Shown: positions 27,641-38,481 of the stretch, piece after piece
How the letters are laid out: each line of letters begins with the position of its first letter
Numbering within the stretch: the first letter of the stretch is position 1
NCBI RefSeq assembly: GCF_964340395.1
Contig: NC_135553.1
Span: forward strand, 5,676,001 to 5,740,000
Length of the DNA: 64,000 bases
Reading direction: 5' to 3'
Source of the DNA: Glandiceps talaboti
Taxonomy: Eukaryota > Hemichordata > Enteropneusta > Spengelidae
Notes under the pieces: generated by a model
Told to the model about the DNA's origin: nothing
Databases searched by the model: none
What the model saw: the letters and a program-made list of their open reading frames with translations, nothing else
Position numbers and translations under genes: made by a program

Positions 27641-27759
27641 GAGAACGAGTATCGCTATTCCGCTATCCTAACTTATTTTTTGAATTTTCGCTCCGTTCCA
27701 AATTCAAAAAAATCAAAATATCAGTTAGAATAGTGTAGCAATAGCTAATAGTCGTTCTC
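27641..27759. mobile_element. Foldback element, long imperfect hairpin
   Basis: The left arm starts GAGAACGAGTATCGCTATTC and the right arm ends AATAGTCGTTCTC. The arms pair imperfectly over about 50 nt and meet at the perfect 12-bp inverted repeat TTTTTTGAATTT / AAATTCAAAAAA around a 12-nt loop. No target duplication is clear. Probably a small MITE. Confidence 0.65.
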
Positions 27760-29408
27760 ATGTCAACAGAAAGGCTAGGGACTGACGAGATTTAATATGA
27801 CCTTTGACCTAATCTCAATCTTCTCGAAGTTTACCATAATAAAGTGTCGAAGACAAGATTTTATATCCTGGCACCCATGCGGATGGGGATTTTAAATTTT
27901 GCTTTTCAATCGTGATAACAGGCTAAGAATGTATAAAGACGCGATTGGTCAGGACCCATTCTACACCCGCGTACAAGGTATAGCATCATTTTTCACTTTG
28001 CACCCTTCAATGCCAGACGACATTTACATGTAATATATGCATGTCATAGTATGACATTTCTAATTCTGGGGACACACTTGTTTCTCGGTATTTACTAACT
28101 GTGATCGCTTTGAGACAAACATCATGAACATACACCGACAATAGTTATAATCAAAATCTAACAAACGGTTAATATGCGGCAGACATTTCCCAAATTTACA
28201 AAGTTGAATACGGCAAACAGCGTGGTAAATAGAGAGGCGTATACTGAGACATCTAAAACGTGTCTCCTGTATACACGAGTAAAGAAAAAACACGATGACA
28301 TGTACAAGTGACCCGGATTCATATTGGGTCGTCGCTTTTTTTGTGTCTTAATACAAAAAGAAGAAGGAAATAAAAAGCCCGACTTGACATTTTGGTTGGA
28401 CTCCATTGTGTGTTCAAAGTGTAAAAAATCATATCATGTGAACGACTCGTGAGCTGTCAACCCTTTGATACACGATAGCGCAATTACACCGAGTCTGTGA
28501 ACGACGCGGTTCAGCGGATATATACAACAATTTGAACAAAGGTCATTCATTAGGGTTGGACAGTTGGCGAGCTTTATCATCAAGATAAGGAATTATCGGA
28601 ATTTCGCAATCTTTTGTAGTTTCCGCATTGTGACGTCAAAGAGCAGGGTTTTCCCCATCTGTTCCAGATCTGTTCTACCTGGAAGTTGTTTGCCAGAAAA
28701 GAAGTTGAGTTATGAGAATTTTAGTACACACGGCTTCAAGCCCAGTGTTTAGATTTTCACAAAATGTTTCTACATTTCTCCAGTATTATTGTCTCCGTTT
28801 TTACACTCTTTCACGAATTTCTACAAGTTTTCAACTTTGTGAATACTGAAGTAGGTGTACCTGTAACGTCATATCTCAACCCATTGAATCATACAGCATC
28901 ATAACATTATATTCGCCTGGGGAATTGAGTACACCCCTTTCCTTCATAAAGCTGTTGTTTTTTCATTTCACACGCTATGCCCACCGATATTTTATTTGCA
29001 ATGACAAATCATGCGTACATACGTTGATTGAAAGCTTACAGCTTGTACCATGTATTTTGTAATCCCGGCTATGTCGAAGCTGACAAAAAGACCACGATAA
29101 ACTACAATGTTTCACGACATGTACAGGTACAGAACACATATTTACACAATCATGTAGAACAGGGCAGCTTGGATTTTAAGATAGAAATAGCCATGCTATT
29201 GTGGAGTATACATAACCATACAGTATTGTAGAACTGGATTTCAAGTGTCAAATAGCCATGGAAAAGTAAAGTATAGAATGGGACACTACTAGTATACGTA
29301 GATGTCACTCTAAATGGGACACTTTGGATTTGAGCCTGCAAATACTCATGTAACACACAAGATGGCATGGGTTTAAGGCTGCAAATCACAATTTTTGTTA
29401 TAGTCGGG

Positions 29409-29490
29409 TAGTCTAGCTCGTCTAGCTCCAGACCGGCTGTATTACGTACTCAATGTACTCCATACTAATGTCAGTCTGGACCTAGACTAA
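29409..29490. mobile_element. Small inverted-repeat element with 10-bp flanking direct repeats
   Basis: 82 bp with ends TAGTCTAG... and ...CTAGACTAA and an inner inverted repeat CTCCAGAC / GTCTGGAC. It is bracketed by TATAGTCGGG at 29399-29408 and 29491-29500, which looks like a target-site duplication. No coding sequence. Confidence 0.6.
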
Positions 29491-29574
29491 TATAGTCGGG
29501 CTGCACATGTATGCAAGTAGGCAGCAGCCTGAGGCCAGGAGCCTACAAACCTGCAGGTTTTGCCATTTTGTCAG

Positions 29575-29699
<125 letters not shown>

Positions 29700-30542
29700 T
29701 AATAACTTGCCATGGTTATATTTTCAACATGCATTTTAGTAAACAGAGATTTTTAAACAACTAGGGAATCAAAATCAAAACATTTGACAGTTCTAATGGA
29801 CTCTAACGGAAATAATGTTCGTAAGAAGTTTGTCTACCCATGTCAGTAACGTTTCGGTTGAAGCATATGACGCACTGTTTCGGGTAACTTGTGGATACAT
29901 TACCCGCTATCATTTTTTATCACAAAATACTTCATTCCTCTTTGTCTATTTTTTATATTCTAAGAATTTGATCAAAAGCGATATCGATACGATAAGTACT
30001 ATAGCGCCACCATGTGGTAGACTTGATAATTGCAATGCGTACGAAACGAAAGTCACAGCACAGAATGAGACAACTTGAATGGAAGACGAAACAAGAATTG
30101 AGAGGTAAACTCTCATATGTTTGGCATTTATGAACAGATAACAGTGTTTAATAACAAGAATCAAAATCTGCAATTGTAATATAAAAACAAAAATATTACT
30201 CTTGTGTATTAAATTTATGAAATGTTGAAAATGATGAAATAGAAGTTGGGTTCATGAAAAGTCACACGCGTGCCACTAAGGCGAAAAAAACTAATTGTGT
30301 GTTTCCGAAAACATGGTCTCAGAACACAGGGTAGGTAGGTCTGGATTTTATTTTACTTTGTTTTATTTAAATATCGTTTTAATTTAATTGTTTTTATTTT
30401 TGTGATAGTTTGATGAAATACTGATGTACAGACATCACTTGGGAAAGAAAACAGACGTGTATGAAGGTCAAGAAGACAAAGAATTTCTCATCTTTTTTAT
30501 TTTTAATGTGTAAAAAATGTTTAGGGTCGGTCGGGTTATTGG

Positions 30543-30651
30543 TAGTCTGTAAGGTACGCCGTGACGGGGCGCCCTCAAACATCGGCCAACCCCTAACACC
30601 AGAGAGAGGAGGCCGGTGAGGGCGAAACGTCACGACGTATCTTACAGTCTA
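30543..30651 (-). mobile_element. Palindromic MITE, copy 2 (109 bp, 9-bp TSD)
   Basis: Its reverse complement matches copy 1 at 18682-18779, differing mainly in the loop. Termini are TAGTCTGTAAGGTACG and CGTATCTTACAGTCTA, bounded by GGTTATTGG at 30534-30542 and 30652-30660. Confidence 0.87.
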
Positions 30652-31404
30652 GGTTATTGGAAACACAAATTTAAAAAAGTGTTTGCTAAGAAGATTAAAC
30701 AACGTACAAACAGTTCTATATACCAGTTTAGGTGACTTCTTCTATTCTAAGTGCATTGATCATTACCATGGAAACAAGTACCCCGTTTTCATTATAATAA
30801 TGAGTAATAGTGAGTAACCTATATAGTGCATCATGTCCGACTTCTCCATGCATTAACTTGCTAGTCTAATTGGTCGGTTAATAGTGAAGCGATGTATTGG
30901 CCGGGAGATGGGGGTACATGCCGCCCAGATTCCAGACATTGACCTACTCATGAGGGCGTTTGTTTTTCGGTGAAGAGGGGACTCATAATCCCGGCCCATG
31001 ATACATTGTATGACCATATATGTCTATGGTATGTATGACCAAGAAGGTGTGTACATATAACATCGCGAATTCATGAATGAGGCCATCTCGGTCGTTGGGG
31101 GCGATATACAGATTATTACAAGGAATACAACCACATTCCTTCAAATGCCATGCTAAACACAGTTTATTGACTTCTTAATGTGACTTTTTCCCCTTTTCAC
31201 TCAAGGATTGGATAAATTTCTTATGAATTGATGGCATATAAGTAAAAGATACAACGAGGCGTGCGAACAGAGTTGTATATCCTACTAATACCATGGCTAC
31301 TAATACCATGTGTTGTGATGACTTGATGATATTCAGTATACATTTGCATCCTCCTATCTTATTTTCACATATACACGCGCATCACACTCAAATCAGATCA
31401 CAGT

Positions 31405-31585
31405 GAACGGTTGTCAGGGGCAACGTGGTAGTATGCATCATACTATGTGTACCACTTCATAAATACATTTACTCACAGGTGATGAAATATTATACAGAGT
31501 GTGTGGTATTACAAGTAAGTCATCGTATCTAAATAACACAACAGTTTCCAAAAAAAGATGCAGTTACAGCTAGTGCAGCTCTAAG
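31405..31585 (+). repeat. Dispersed repeat family R2, copy 1
   Basis: Shares ordered landmarks with 56955-57105 and 63400-63565: TATGTGTAC or a variant, TTTAC(T)..ACAGGTGAT, GAATGGTATTACA-like sequence, a short A run and CAGTT(A/G)CAGCT(A/G)G. All copies have the same orientation. Type unknown. Confidence 0.7.
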
Positions 31586-31683
31586 GACGAGGCAGACGAT
31601 ACAATGTTGTATGTGTAGTGGCTATGTTAGCTATTAAACTAAGATTTTTATTGACTCCAACGACACTCTTTTTCAGGTTAACC

Positions 31684-31818
31684 ATGGCTGCTAATGATGA
31701 GGAACAAAACAAAATCATAGTGTATCGTTCATATGGTGGTGAGCTGACTACTACATGTATAATGTTAGCAAATACACGAATATACAACCCGCGAAAAAAC
31801 ACCAGCCTGTTTGCTTGA
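31684..31818 (+). other. Short open frame after a strong splice acceptor
   Basis: CTCTTTTTCAG|GTTAACCATGGCT joins a good acceptor (exon start about 31678) to an ATG in strong context, followed by 44 codons (MAANDEEQNKIIVYRSYGGE...) and a stop. It is in the same frame as the open frame starting at 31858, with two stops between, so it may be a 5' exon or uORF of a neighbouring gene, or chance. Not recognised. Confidence 0.25.
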
Positions 31819-31857
31819 ATGGGGTGAGCCAAGGAAAGACCACGCAAATACAAAATT

Positions 31858-32439
31858 ATGAAAAAACAACAGAATACCTTATACAAAACAACAGTGGGTG
31901 CCTCTGATCTCAGACCACTAAAAAAAGAGCCACAAGCATGTCTCTACACAATCATACCTCCATGCCACAAGCAAGTTTTATCACAGGTTGTAGATCATGA
32001 TATTGCGTCTTCTTGTATAAAGTCAGTGGAGGGTGAAATATCCACTTCGCTCAGTCCAGGGCCTGAGCCCATTGCTATGACAATTAGAAGAGACGCTCAA
32101 ACACATCGCTTTTCTTTTCGATTGGTGGTAAGTACGTGTACGACATATATTTAACTCGATGTCGTAAAACCCCACACCTCTTTACGGAACCAGGTATACT
32201 AGTATATTACTGTGGCTTCGGCAAGAGTGTTTTCAAAATGTACACTGTACATATGAACATGCCCAAAGTTTGATCTGCAGCCAAAATTAGTTGAAGGTGG
32301 GCTTCGTGAACCACCCCATGTTTCGCATCAAGTTCATTGCCAAAACCACAGATTGCGCCAGAACACCAACACCAAGAACACCACCACCAACAACAACACC
32401 AAGAACACGCGAAGTACTGCTAAGATCTGCTACATGTAA
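31858..32439 (+). CDS. Possible two-exon ORF, about 142 aa, unrecognised
   Basis: An open frame from 31858 reaches TTG GTG|GTAAGT at 32127; an acceptor TTTGATCTGCAG at 32280 resumes the same phase (CCA AAA TTA...) and runs 52 more codons to TAA at 32437-32439. The second part is Asn/Thr-rich (NTNTKNTTTNNNTKNT). An internal acceptor (TTATCACAG at about 31988) could give a shorter exon. The second exon is in frame with the membrane-protein ATG at 32464, separated by one stop, so these may instead be leader exons of that gene. No family was recognised. Confidence 0.3.
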
Positions 32440-32463
32440 CTACAGAAGTTTGCGACAACCAAA

Positions 32464-33743
32464 ATGGTCGATACTGCCGTTGATGTAGCTGAAGCATTGG
32501 TTGGTGTTTCCCATTCGTGTTGTAGCAGCGTAAGTGACATCGACGACCTTGTGCCAACTGACCATCAACAATCTGGCGGGTGTCGTAAACTTGGTGCTCG
32601 GATTTTGACATTGACTTTATGGCTTCTATCCACAATTGATTTGATAACAGATTGGGTTCAATATTACTTATTTGCGACTGACCAGTTCAGTTTGTATGTG
32701 TATAAAAGTCCAGAAGCAGAGTGGACATTGTACTCTATATGTTTGGTGGCTTCACTTTTGTATATCATGTACTCGTACCTTCTCTTTCAAAATATTTACT
32801 CAGCCTGGAAAATCAGTCGAGGTGCTGTAAATTCTGAAACAAGCGAGGGCGAAAAAGAAGAATGGAAACTAAACAAAGAAACCTATCATCGAGGTAGAAG
32901 CGTCATAGAAATATTCGTGATATTTTTGGAAGATGTGCCGACTATTGTTATATACTTTTTTTCGTATATCCCTGTATGGTCGGATGGTTAAACGTGTGGC
33001 TGATTGTTTCGTGGTGGACTGCTGTTATTACTAACATTATCAAAATTGTCGTCTTATTCATCAAGTGTTGTCGTTCAGTGCAAGACAGCGAATCTAGGTA
33101 CATTTGTCTCTATGTATCTATTCAGATGATCTCGATCCCAGTATGTATTGGCACTTTGGTTTTAGCAAGCTACATGGTGGCTAAAGCAAGCCTGCTCACC
33201 GACTCTCAGATACGCCTGTACCACACGGCAACGCGGTTCTCTGAACATACATTCCTCGATGGACGAACGCATCGCATATGGAGCGAAAACCCCACGATAT
33301 ACGGCACTTACACGCCAATTGCTAATACCGCTGACATTATAGTTCGCGGGGAAAATATCACAGTTATATGGAAGGATTGTGGAGATTTCTTCACCTCGTT
33401 TAACCAAGGTGCACGCGACGTAGATTACACAGTGTGCGGGAATTATTCCGAGGACACCGGAGTATTAACTCCTCTCCCTGAATGTAAATTAGGCTTCACC
33501 CTGGTGTACAAAGTATCGGAAGACGGTAGCAAGCGAATGCATAAATCTGTTGAAGTATCTGGAACGGACGGTTTTTACAAATGGCGATGTTTTGGTTATT
33601 ATAACACTGGTCTTAAATTAACTTACGATGGAACAGATGTGCACAGTAGCATATACTTCATGTATGCTTCTGATAAGCTTAAGCCTTGGAAATACGAAGT
33701 TTTATTCAACAGCAAATTTTGTGGAAAAGCTATACATTTATAA
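32464..33743 (+). CDS. Five-pass membrane protein with ectodomain, copy A (frameshifted)
   Basis: A frame opens at ATG 32464 (context CCAAAATGG) and is intact for about 166 codons, giving a 50-residue Cys-containing N-terminus, TM1 (about residues 44-67), TM2 (about 84-112) and TM3 bearing VIEIFVIFLEDVPTIVIYFF. It stops at 32991, while the homologous sequence continues one frame over from about 32961 to TAA at 33743: VYPC, TM4, TM5 and about 170 residues of ectodomain with YKWRCFGYY and a terminal FCGK. The break falls in a seven-T run (32956-32962); one further T would restore a protein of about 426 residues, and the tandem paralogue shows the same TVYPC/FVYPC junction. It may be an assembly error, an allele, a pseudogene or programmed -1 frameshifting. 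The FLED-P motif in TM3 recalls the Glu/Pro-containing helices of XK-related proteins only loosely. Family not recognised. Confidence 0.72.
32956..32962 (+). other. T7 run at the frameshift in membrane protein A
   Basis: ATATAC followed by seven T then CGTATATCCC. The upstream frame reads Tyr-Phe-Phe-Ser; the downstream frame, supported by the paralogue, reads Val-Tyr-Pro-Cys. Confidence 0.75.
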
Positions 33744-34374
33744 GACACAGTTTCGCTGAATAACTGACTATATACCACTGCATACTTTTTAAATATTTTT
33801 TCCTATTGAATATAACTGTTGATAAAGATGAAAGCTGTAGCTATTTCCAGTCGAAACTTTTAATTACCATCTCACCTTTTGATGATTTTTTTTCGGGTGT
33901 CACAATGTTGCAGAGACAAAGTACGTGACAAAATTTCAGCTGCAGCTAAATTGATTTTAATGAACTGAAATGAAATGTACTGTCCACGAGTGGAAAAAAA
34001 TGAGAGTCACAAATACAATGGGCATAGGTGATAGCAGCGTTCATTTGTGGCATATAATTTACCTGTAATAACAAAACATATCACATGAACATAATGCGAA
34101 ACAAGAAGAACGTTGGCAGAAAGCCATCACTCAATGATCCTACAACCAGTTGTGATTGGTTGCTTTTAAAACTGGTCAAAGGCCAAGACCGAAAGCGCTT
34201 TGCCATGCCAGGGGCCATTTCGTTACTATTGGTAACGAGTTTCAATCATAGACATTGTCTATCGACTTCGACCATCGGCATAAGTTTCTTCTGAGTAAAC
34301 TCACGAACTCACTTGCAGACACACACCAGTCTGTCAACCGTCAGCCTTCGTATGACAAACGCTACACCTGAACA
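33744..34374. other. Spacer between the two membrane-protein genes
   Basis: About 630 bp with no recognised coding sequence. A possible acceptor (CTCACTTGCAG, ending 34317) before the second gene could serve a 5'UTR intron. No canonical AATAAA was seen shortly after the first stop. Confidence 0.5.
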
Positions 34375-35490
34375 ATGCGTACGCGTCCTGTCGCATTTGT
34401 CAACGGTTTTATGTGGGTTATTGCTACCCTAAACCTATCGTTACATTGGACATTTTTCGCCAATATTGCAGGAAACGATGGCTTTGAGCCCGGGGTAATT
34501 GTCTATATGGATGCAGTAAGAAGATGGACTCTATCTGGGTTTTGCATGATTGCATCGTTTGTATATACAATATATTCCTTCCTGGTTGTACGAGATATTT
34601 GCTGTAGTAATGAAATATACCCAGAAAGAGATCAAAGACGGATGAGGAACACCAGAAGTAATGCATTCCTTATTATTGAAGTTGTTTCAATATTTTTAGA
34701 AGATTTCCCAGTGATCATGATTTATTACATTACTGTGTACCCATGCGTTGTAAAAGACATAAGTTCGGTCATCATTGCATCGATTACCATGACAACCATT
34801 GCAATACTTTGCAAGACTATGCATATTTTCTTGTATTTCATTCGATGCATCGGGCGTTCGCCAGCTAAAGAATGCCGCGATGTCCACGACGTGAAGAATT
34901 TTGGTATGTTAGTACTTTGCATCATGACGGGTACAATATTCGTGTTGGGTAGCATGTTGACTCTAGCCACTATCAGGTGGCCGTCTGACATTGACGTTGA
35001 AATTCAAGTTCGTTATAAAATGTACCCAGTTCGAAGTGAAAACGTGTACGGTAACACGTCGTTCTTATTTTGGAAATGGGAAGAATACACTTCAGAGTCT
35101 TATTTCCTCGCCTCAAGTAAAGAGCTTTTCTCGAATAAAGCCGAAGTTAGACTGACATGTGCTGATCTTAAATACGGGGGAAAGATTTACTGCAGAGACT
35201 TGACAGAAACTGCCTTTGTGGATAGCTTTCAAAGCAAGGATAATTGTACCTACGATTTCGTGTTCAGCTATAGTCGCCTTACTCGTATCGATAACAGAAT
35301 ATCGTATACTGTATCGCTGCCTCCAACAAGACGATGGCGGTGCTATGAATATTCTCGATCCGGTAAAATTTACATGTATTATTACGGTGATATCGAAGTT
35401 GTGTATTCGCAAGTACGTCGCCTTGCATATGATTTACGCCTTGATGCCTCTACACACTGTGGGAAGGGACCAAACGGAGTTCTGACCTAA
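34375..35490 (+). CDS. Five-pass membrane protein with ectodomain, copy B, 371 aa
   Basis: An uninterrupted single-exon frame; an in-frame TGA two codons upstream supports the ATG at 34375 unless an unseen 5' exon adds to it. Five hydrophobic segments lie near residues 8-30, 50-75, 98-122, 125-158 and 178-202, and the C-terminal 170 residues form a probable extracellular domain. It aligns along its length with copy A: TM3 IIEVVSIFLEDFPVIMIYY, the TVYPC junction, an ectodomain Cys-x-(Y/L)-x-F core, RRWRCYEYS and a terminal HCGK. It lacks about 45 N-terminal residues found in copy A. Intronless tandem genes in an intron-rich genome suggest a recently expanded family. Function unknown; a receptor or scramblase-like role would be guesswork. 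Confidence 0.82.
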   Translation: MRTRPVAFVNGFMWVIATLNLSLHWTFFANIAGNDGFEPGVIVYMDAVRRWTLSGFCMIASFVYTIYSFLVVRDICCSNEIYPERDQRRMRNTRSNAFLIIEVVSIFLEDFPVIMIYYITVYPCVVKDISSVIIASITMTTIAILCKTMHIFLYFIRCIGRSPAKECRDVHDVKNFGMLVLCIMTGTIFVLGSMLTLATIRWPSDIDVEIQVRYKMYPVRSENVYGNTSFLFWKWEEYTSESYFLASSKELFSNKAEVRLTCADLKYGGKIYCRDLTETAFVDSFQSKDNCTYDFVFSYSRLTRIDNRISYTVSLPPTRRWRCYEYSRSGKIYMYYYGDIEVVYSQVRRLAYDLRLDASTHCGKGPNGVLT

Positions 35491-35811
35491 CTCATTCTAC
35501 GTACATGTTATGCCTACGGCACACCAATGGTGTCTTAGCTTCTCAGCAATAATTACTGCACAAACGAGGTACATGTATACGGAATTATGTTGTTGATGTC
35601 GTTATCGGGATCGATTCTGAACCCGGTACACAGTAAAAAAAAAACTTATCTAACACGAACGCTAACGAATGACATATTTTTGGTACGACTTGAAATTGGC
35701 ATTTCATATGTTGTTATTTTTCAACTGAAAACTGATGCTTTGGACAATATAACTAAATGTATCTAGTATGTACTTATTAGCACATGATCGAGAGGGACGA
35801 CAATCGTATAC

Positions 35812-35870
<59 letters not shown>

Positions 35871-35995
35871 CGTTATTTGCATAGCTAACCCACGAGCACA
35901 AGCTGCAGACTTATGTCATGGGATAAAACTTAAACTGGGTTTATACGTTTTTGGTCGTATTCAAATGTTTATTGCATATACAAAAGGTTCTCGCA
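35491..35995. other. Spacer with (TG)n microsatellite
   Basis: (TG)n at 35814-35869; otherwise no recognised feature before the retrotransposon. Confidence 0.7.
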
Positions 35996-36391
35996 GTTTT
36001 CTAAAGCATATTTCAAATTAGTCTTAAGGTCTTGTAAAAGAAATCAGGACAAAGCTAGGGCAGAGGCGATGGCTTATAATCTTACACATGGAGACACTCG
36101 TAAATTTTGGAACTCCGTTCGCGCCTACTACTGTAGGAGGGTACAATGGCCATACAAAAATAGACGAAATGTGGAAAACGCACTACGAATCTTTACTAAA
36201 TTCCGTTACGAGTACTCAAAATAAGGAATTTGTACAGTCTGCTCTACTGGAAGTCAATTTTCATGATGAAATGATTGTCACTCCTAAGGAAATTAGAGAC
36301 GCGACTTTTTAGTTAGAAAAGGGTAAAGCAATGGTATAACTGCAGAACATTTTATCTATGCGAATCCAACCCTGTATGTTTTACTCAGTTT

Positions 36392-36736
36392 GTGCTCTAC
36401 TGCTTTTTTCGTTCATGGGTACCTAACCCTCCAGATAGTTTTATGCATGCAACAATTGTACCTATTGTGAAAGACAAATCTAAAGATATTACGTCAGTTG
36501 ATAATTACAGACCTGTTGCTATAGTTACGACGGCGTCAAAGTTGCTCGAAATTTGTATTTTATCTCGCATTGGGCAGAGTATTGAGACACGTGACTTTCA
36601 ATTTTGGTTCAAAAGTAACCACTCCACTGATATGTGTATCTTTGTGTTAAAAGAGATAATTGACTTTTATAAGAGACATAATTCGCCAGTATTTTCCTGT
36701 TTTATGGATGCAACGAAAGCACTGGACCATGTTTAG
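36392..36736 (+). pseudogene. LINE reverse transcriptase, fingers/palm part
   Basis: Open frame with PDSFMHATIVPIVKDKSKD, DNYRPVAIVTTASKLLE and the first catalytic aspartate (FMDATKALDHV), where the frame breaks by one base. Confidence 0.85.
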
Positions 36737-37622
36737 AAAACTGATCAATAGAAATATTCCTTTATTTATAGTTAGAATATTGCTATTTTGGTATCGTAGC
36801 CAATTATTCTCTGTTCGCTGGGCTTCAGCGGAATCGACCCCTTTTAGTGTTATTAATGGGGTTCGTCAAGGAAGCATCATTTCGCCAAAGTTATTTGCTG
36901 TATATGTCGACGGACTGAGTAAAGAGCTCCAGTTAGCAGGAGTAGGGTGTCATATGGCTGGCAAAATAGCTAACCACCTGTTTTACGCGGATGACCCAGT
37001 CCTGATTTGTCCTTCAGTCAAGTCTTTAAGGAAATTGATTAAGATTTGTGAACAGTATGGCGAGCAGCATGACATTCTTTTTCACACAACTAAAATTGAG
37101 TGTGTGTATATTTACCCTAGATTTTGGAAACCGGTTCGGATCCCCAATGTTTATTTGTACGGAAAGCAATTGAAGATTGTTACTTCTAAAAAGTACCTCG
37201 GGTACATTATGTCTTCGACAGGGGATGACGAATTAGATATGCAGAGGCAGCTCAAGTCTTTTTATGCTAGGGCAAATTTTATTATTCGTAAATTTAGTCA
37301 TTGCTCCCAGAAGGTGAAATGTACACTTTTTAGAAGTTTTTTTTTATACAATGTATATTGTTTAAATGTTTGGTGTAACTATAGTACTAGGATGATGCAT
37401 ACTTTAAAAGTGGCATATAATAACACAATGCGATTAGTATTTGACCTAAGAAGTGCAGTCAGCATTAGTAATATCTGTGTAACCAGTGATATTTTGAATT
37501 TTTCATCGCTCCACCGAAAGTTGCTGTATACATTTAACAGACGTATTGTTAAGTCTCACAATACTTTAATTCGAATCTGCATTGACTCTGATGCATATTT
37601 TCAAACTTTGGAGAAAGTATAG
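36660..37622 (+). pseudogene. LINE reverse transcriptase, palm/thumb to C-terminus
   Basis: Coding from about 36737 after the frame break. Contains NGVRQGSIISP, the catalytic FYADD box, KKYLGYIM and a C-terminal region ending near FQTLEKV at 37622. About 140 bp of 3'UTR follow. Confidence 0.88.
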
Positions 37623-37780
37623 GATTATCATGTATACTACAAGATAGTTGCTAGTTTAATGTTATTTTATCTGTCTCTTTCTTTGTGTTTGTATGTTTTT
37701 TATATTTTTATGAGACATCTTGGTGGCCTGAATTAAAGAAATAATAATAATAATAATAATAATACTTAATCATCATTTGC

Positions 37781-38330
37781 AAGTTGACTGAACTCAAACC
37801 TGGTATTAAGATATGGCCAAAAAAAAAAATCTAGTTCTCAGTGGTCAGCGCGCCCCTGCCCTGAATACCCCGTGTCGATCCTTTTTTCCCCCGATAATGT
37901 TTTCTTTCCCGTTCCTTATTTATTCCTGATATTAGGAGAACAAGCAGCTGAAATCTACCCAACATGCCAAGACTGCTTAAATACAAAGCCTAAACTGCTT
38001 CAAAGAAAAAGGAAGTTTTTCAAGAGATAAATATGATAGAACAGAGTATGTAAAGTGTCAAAAAAATGTGTATTTACTAATTTGCAAAAAAAAAAATAGA
38101 AAAAGAAATTCGCATCGTCGCACCACTTTAGAAAGTTTACCCTGACCAGAACCAGATATATATTTTTTGCCTATAACTTATAAACTTATTGATTATACGT
38201 ATAAAATGTCGACGACATACCAACTAACGCAATCAACTGTTCTGATAGTGCCAAAAGACAGTTGTAATGTCATAGAAGGCATGTATCGTATTAGCACTAT
38301 TTGTAAAAAGTTGATCAACCCAGCTTGTTG
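37781..38330 (+). repeat. Dispersed repeat R1, copy 2, split by an insertion
   Basis: 37781-37815 (TTGACTGAACTCAAACCTGG) matches the start of the 49.85-kb copy, and 38165-38330 (CAACTGTTCTGATAGTGCCA, GACAGTTGTAATGTCATAG) matches its later part. About 345 bp of unrelated DNA between A-runs separates them. Confidence 0.6.
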
Positions 38331-38481
38331 TGCAATCTCTCGTCACCTACAATGGTACATTCACTCGTATTACAAACCTTGCGAATCTTTGTCAAAGAGT
38401 GCCATGTTTAGACATGTATATATTGAGGATTTGTCAGAGAGAAATGACTCGCTTCAACAAAAACAATAAATTATGTGAACT

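Larger units (their letters stand above)
36000..37764 (+). mobile_element. 5'-truncated, decayed non-LTR (LINE) retrotransposon
   Basis: The sequence encodes the region before the reverse transcriptase (GDTRKFWNSV, KIDEMWKTHYESLL), the RT core (DNYRPVAI, FMDATKALD, NGVRQGSIISPKLFAVYVDG, FYADD) and the thumb/C-terminal part (KKYLGYIMS). Frames shift near 36115, 36312-36390 and 36730, and KAFD is altered to KALD, so it cannot be autonomous. The endonuclease domain is absent (5' truncation). The 3' end is AATTAAAGAA followed by (ATA)n at 37740-37763, a microsatellite-type LINE tail. Clade is unassigned. Confidence 0.9.

Noticed and set aside
31009-31030. ACCATATATG near 31.0 kb as another CArG box
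   Set aside because: It ends GT instead of GG and is more than 7 kb from the actin promoter.
32964-33070. Intron explaining the frame change in membrane protein A
   Set aside because: Any GT-AG excision here would remove the conserved VYPC junction and TM4, both present in the paralogue; a one-base indel is simpler.
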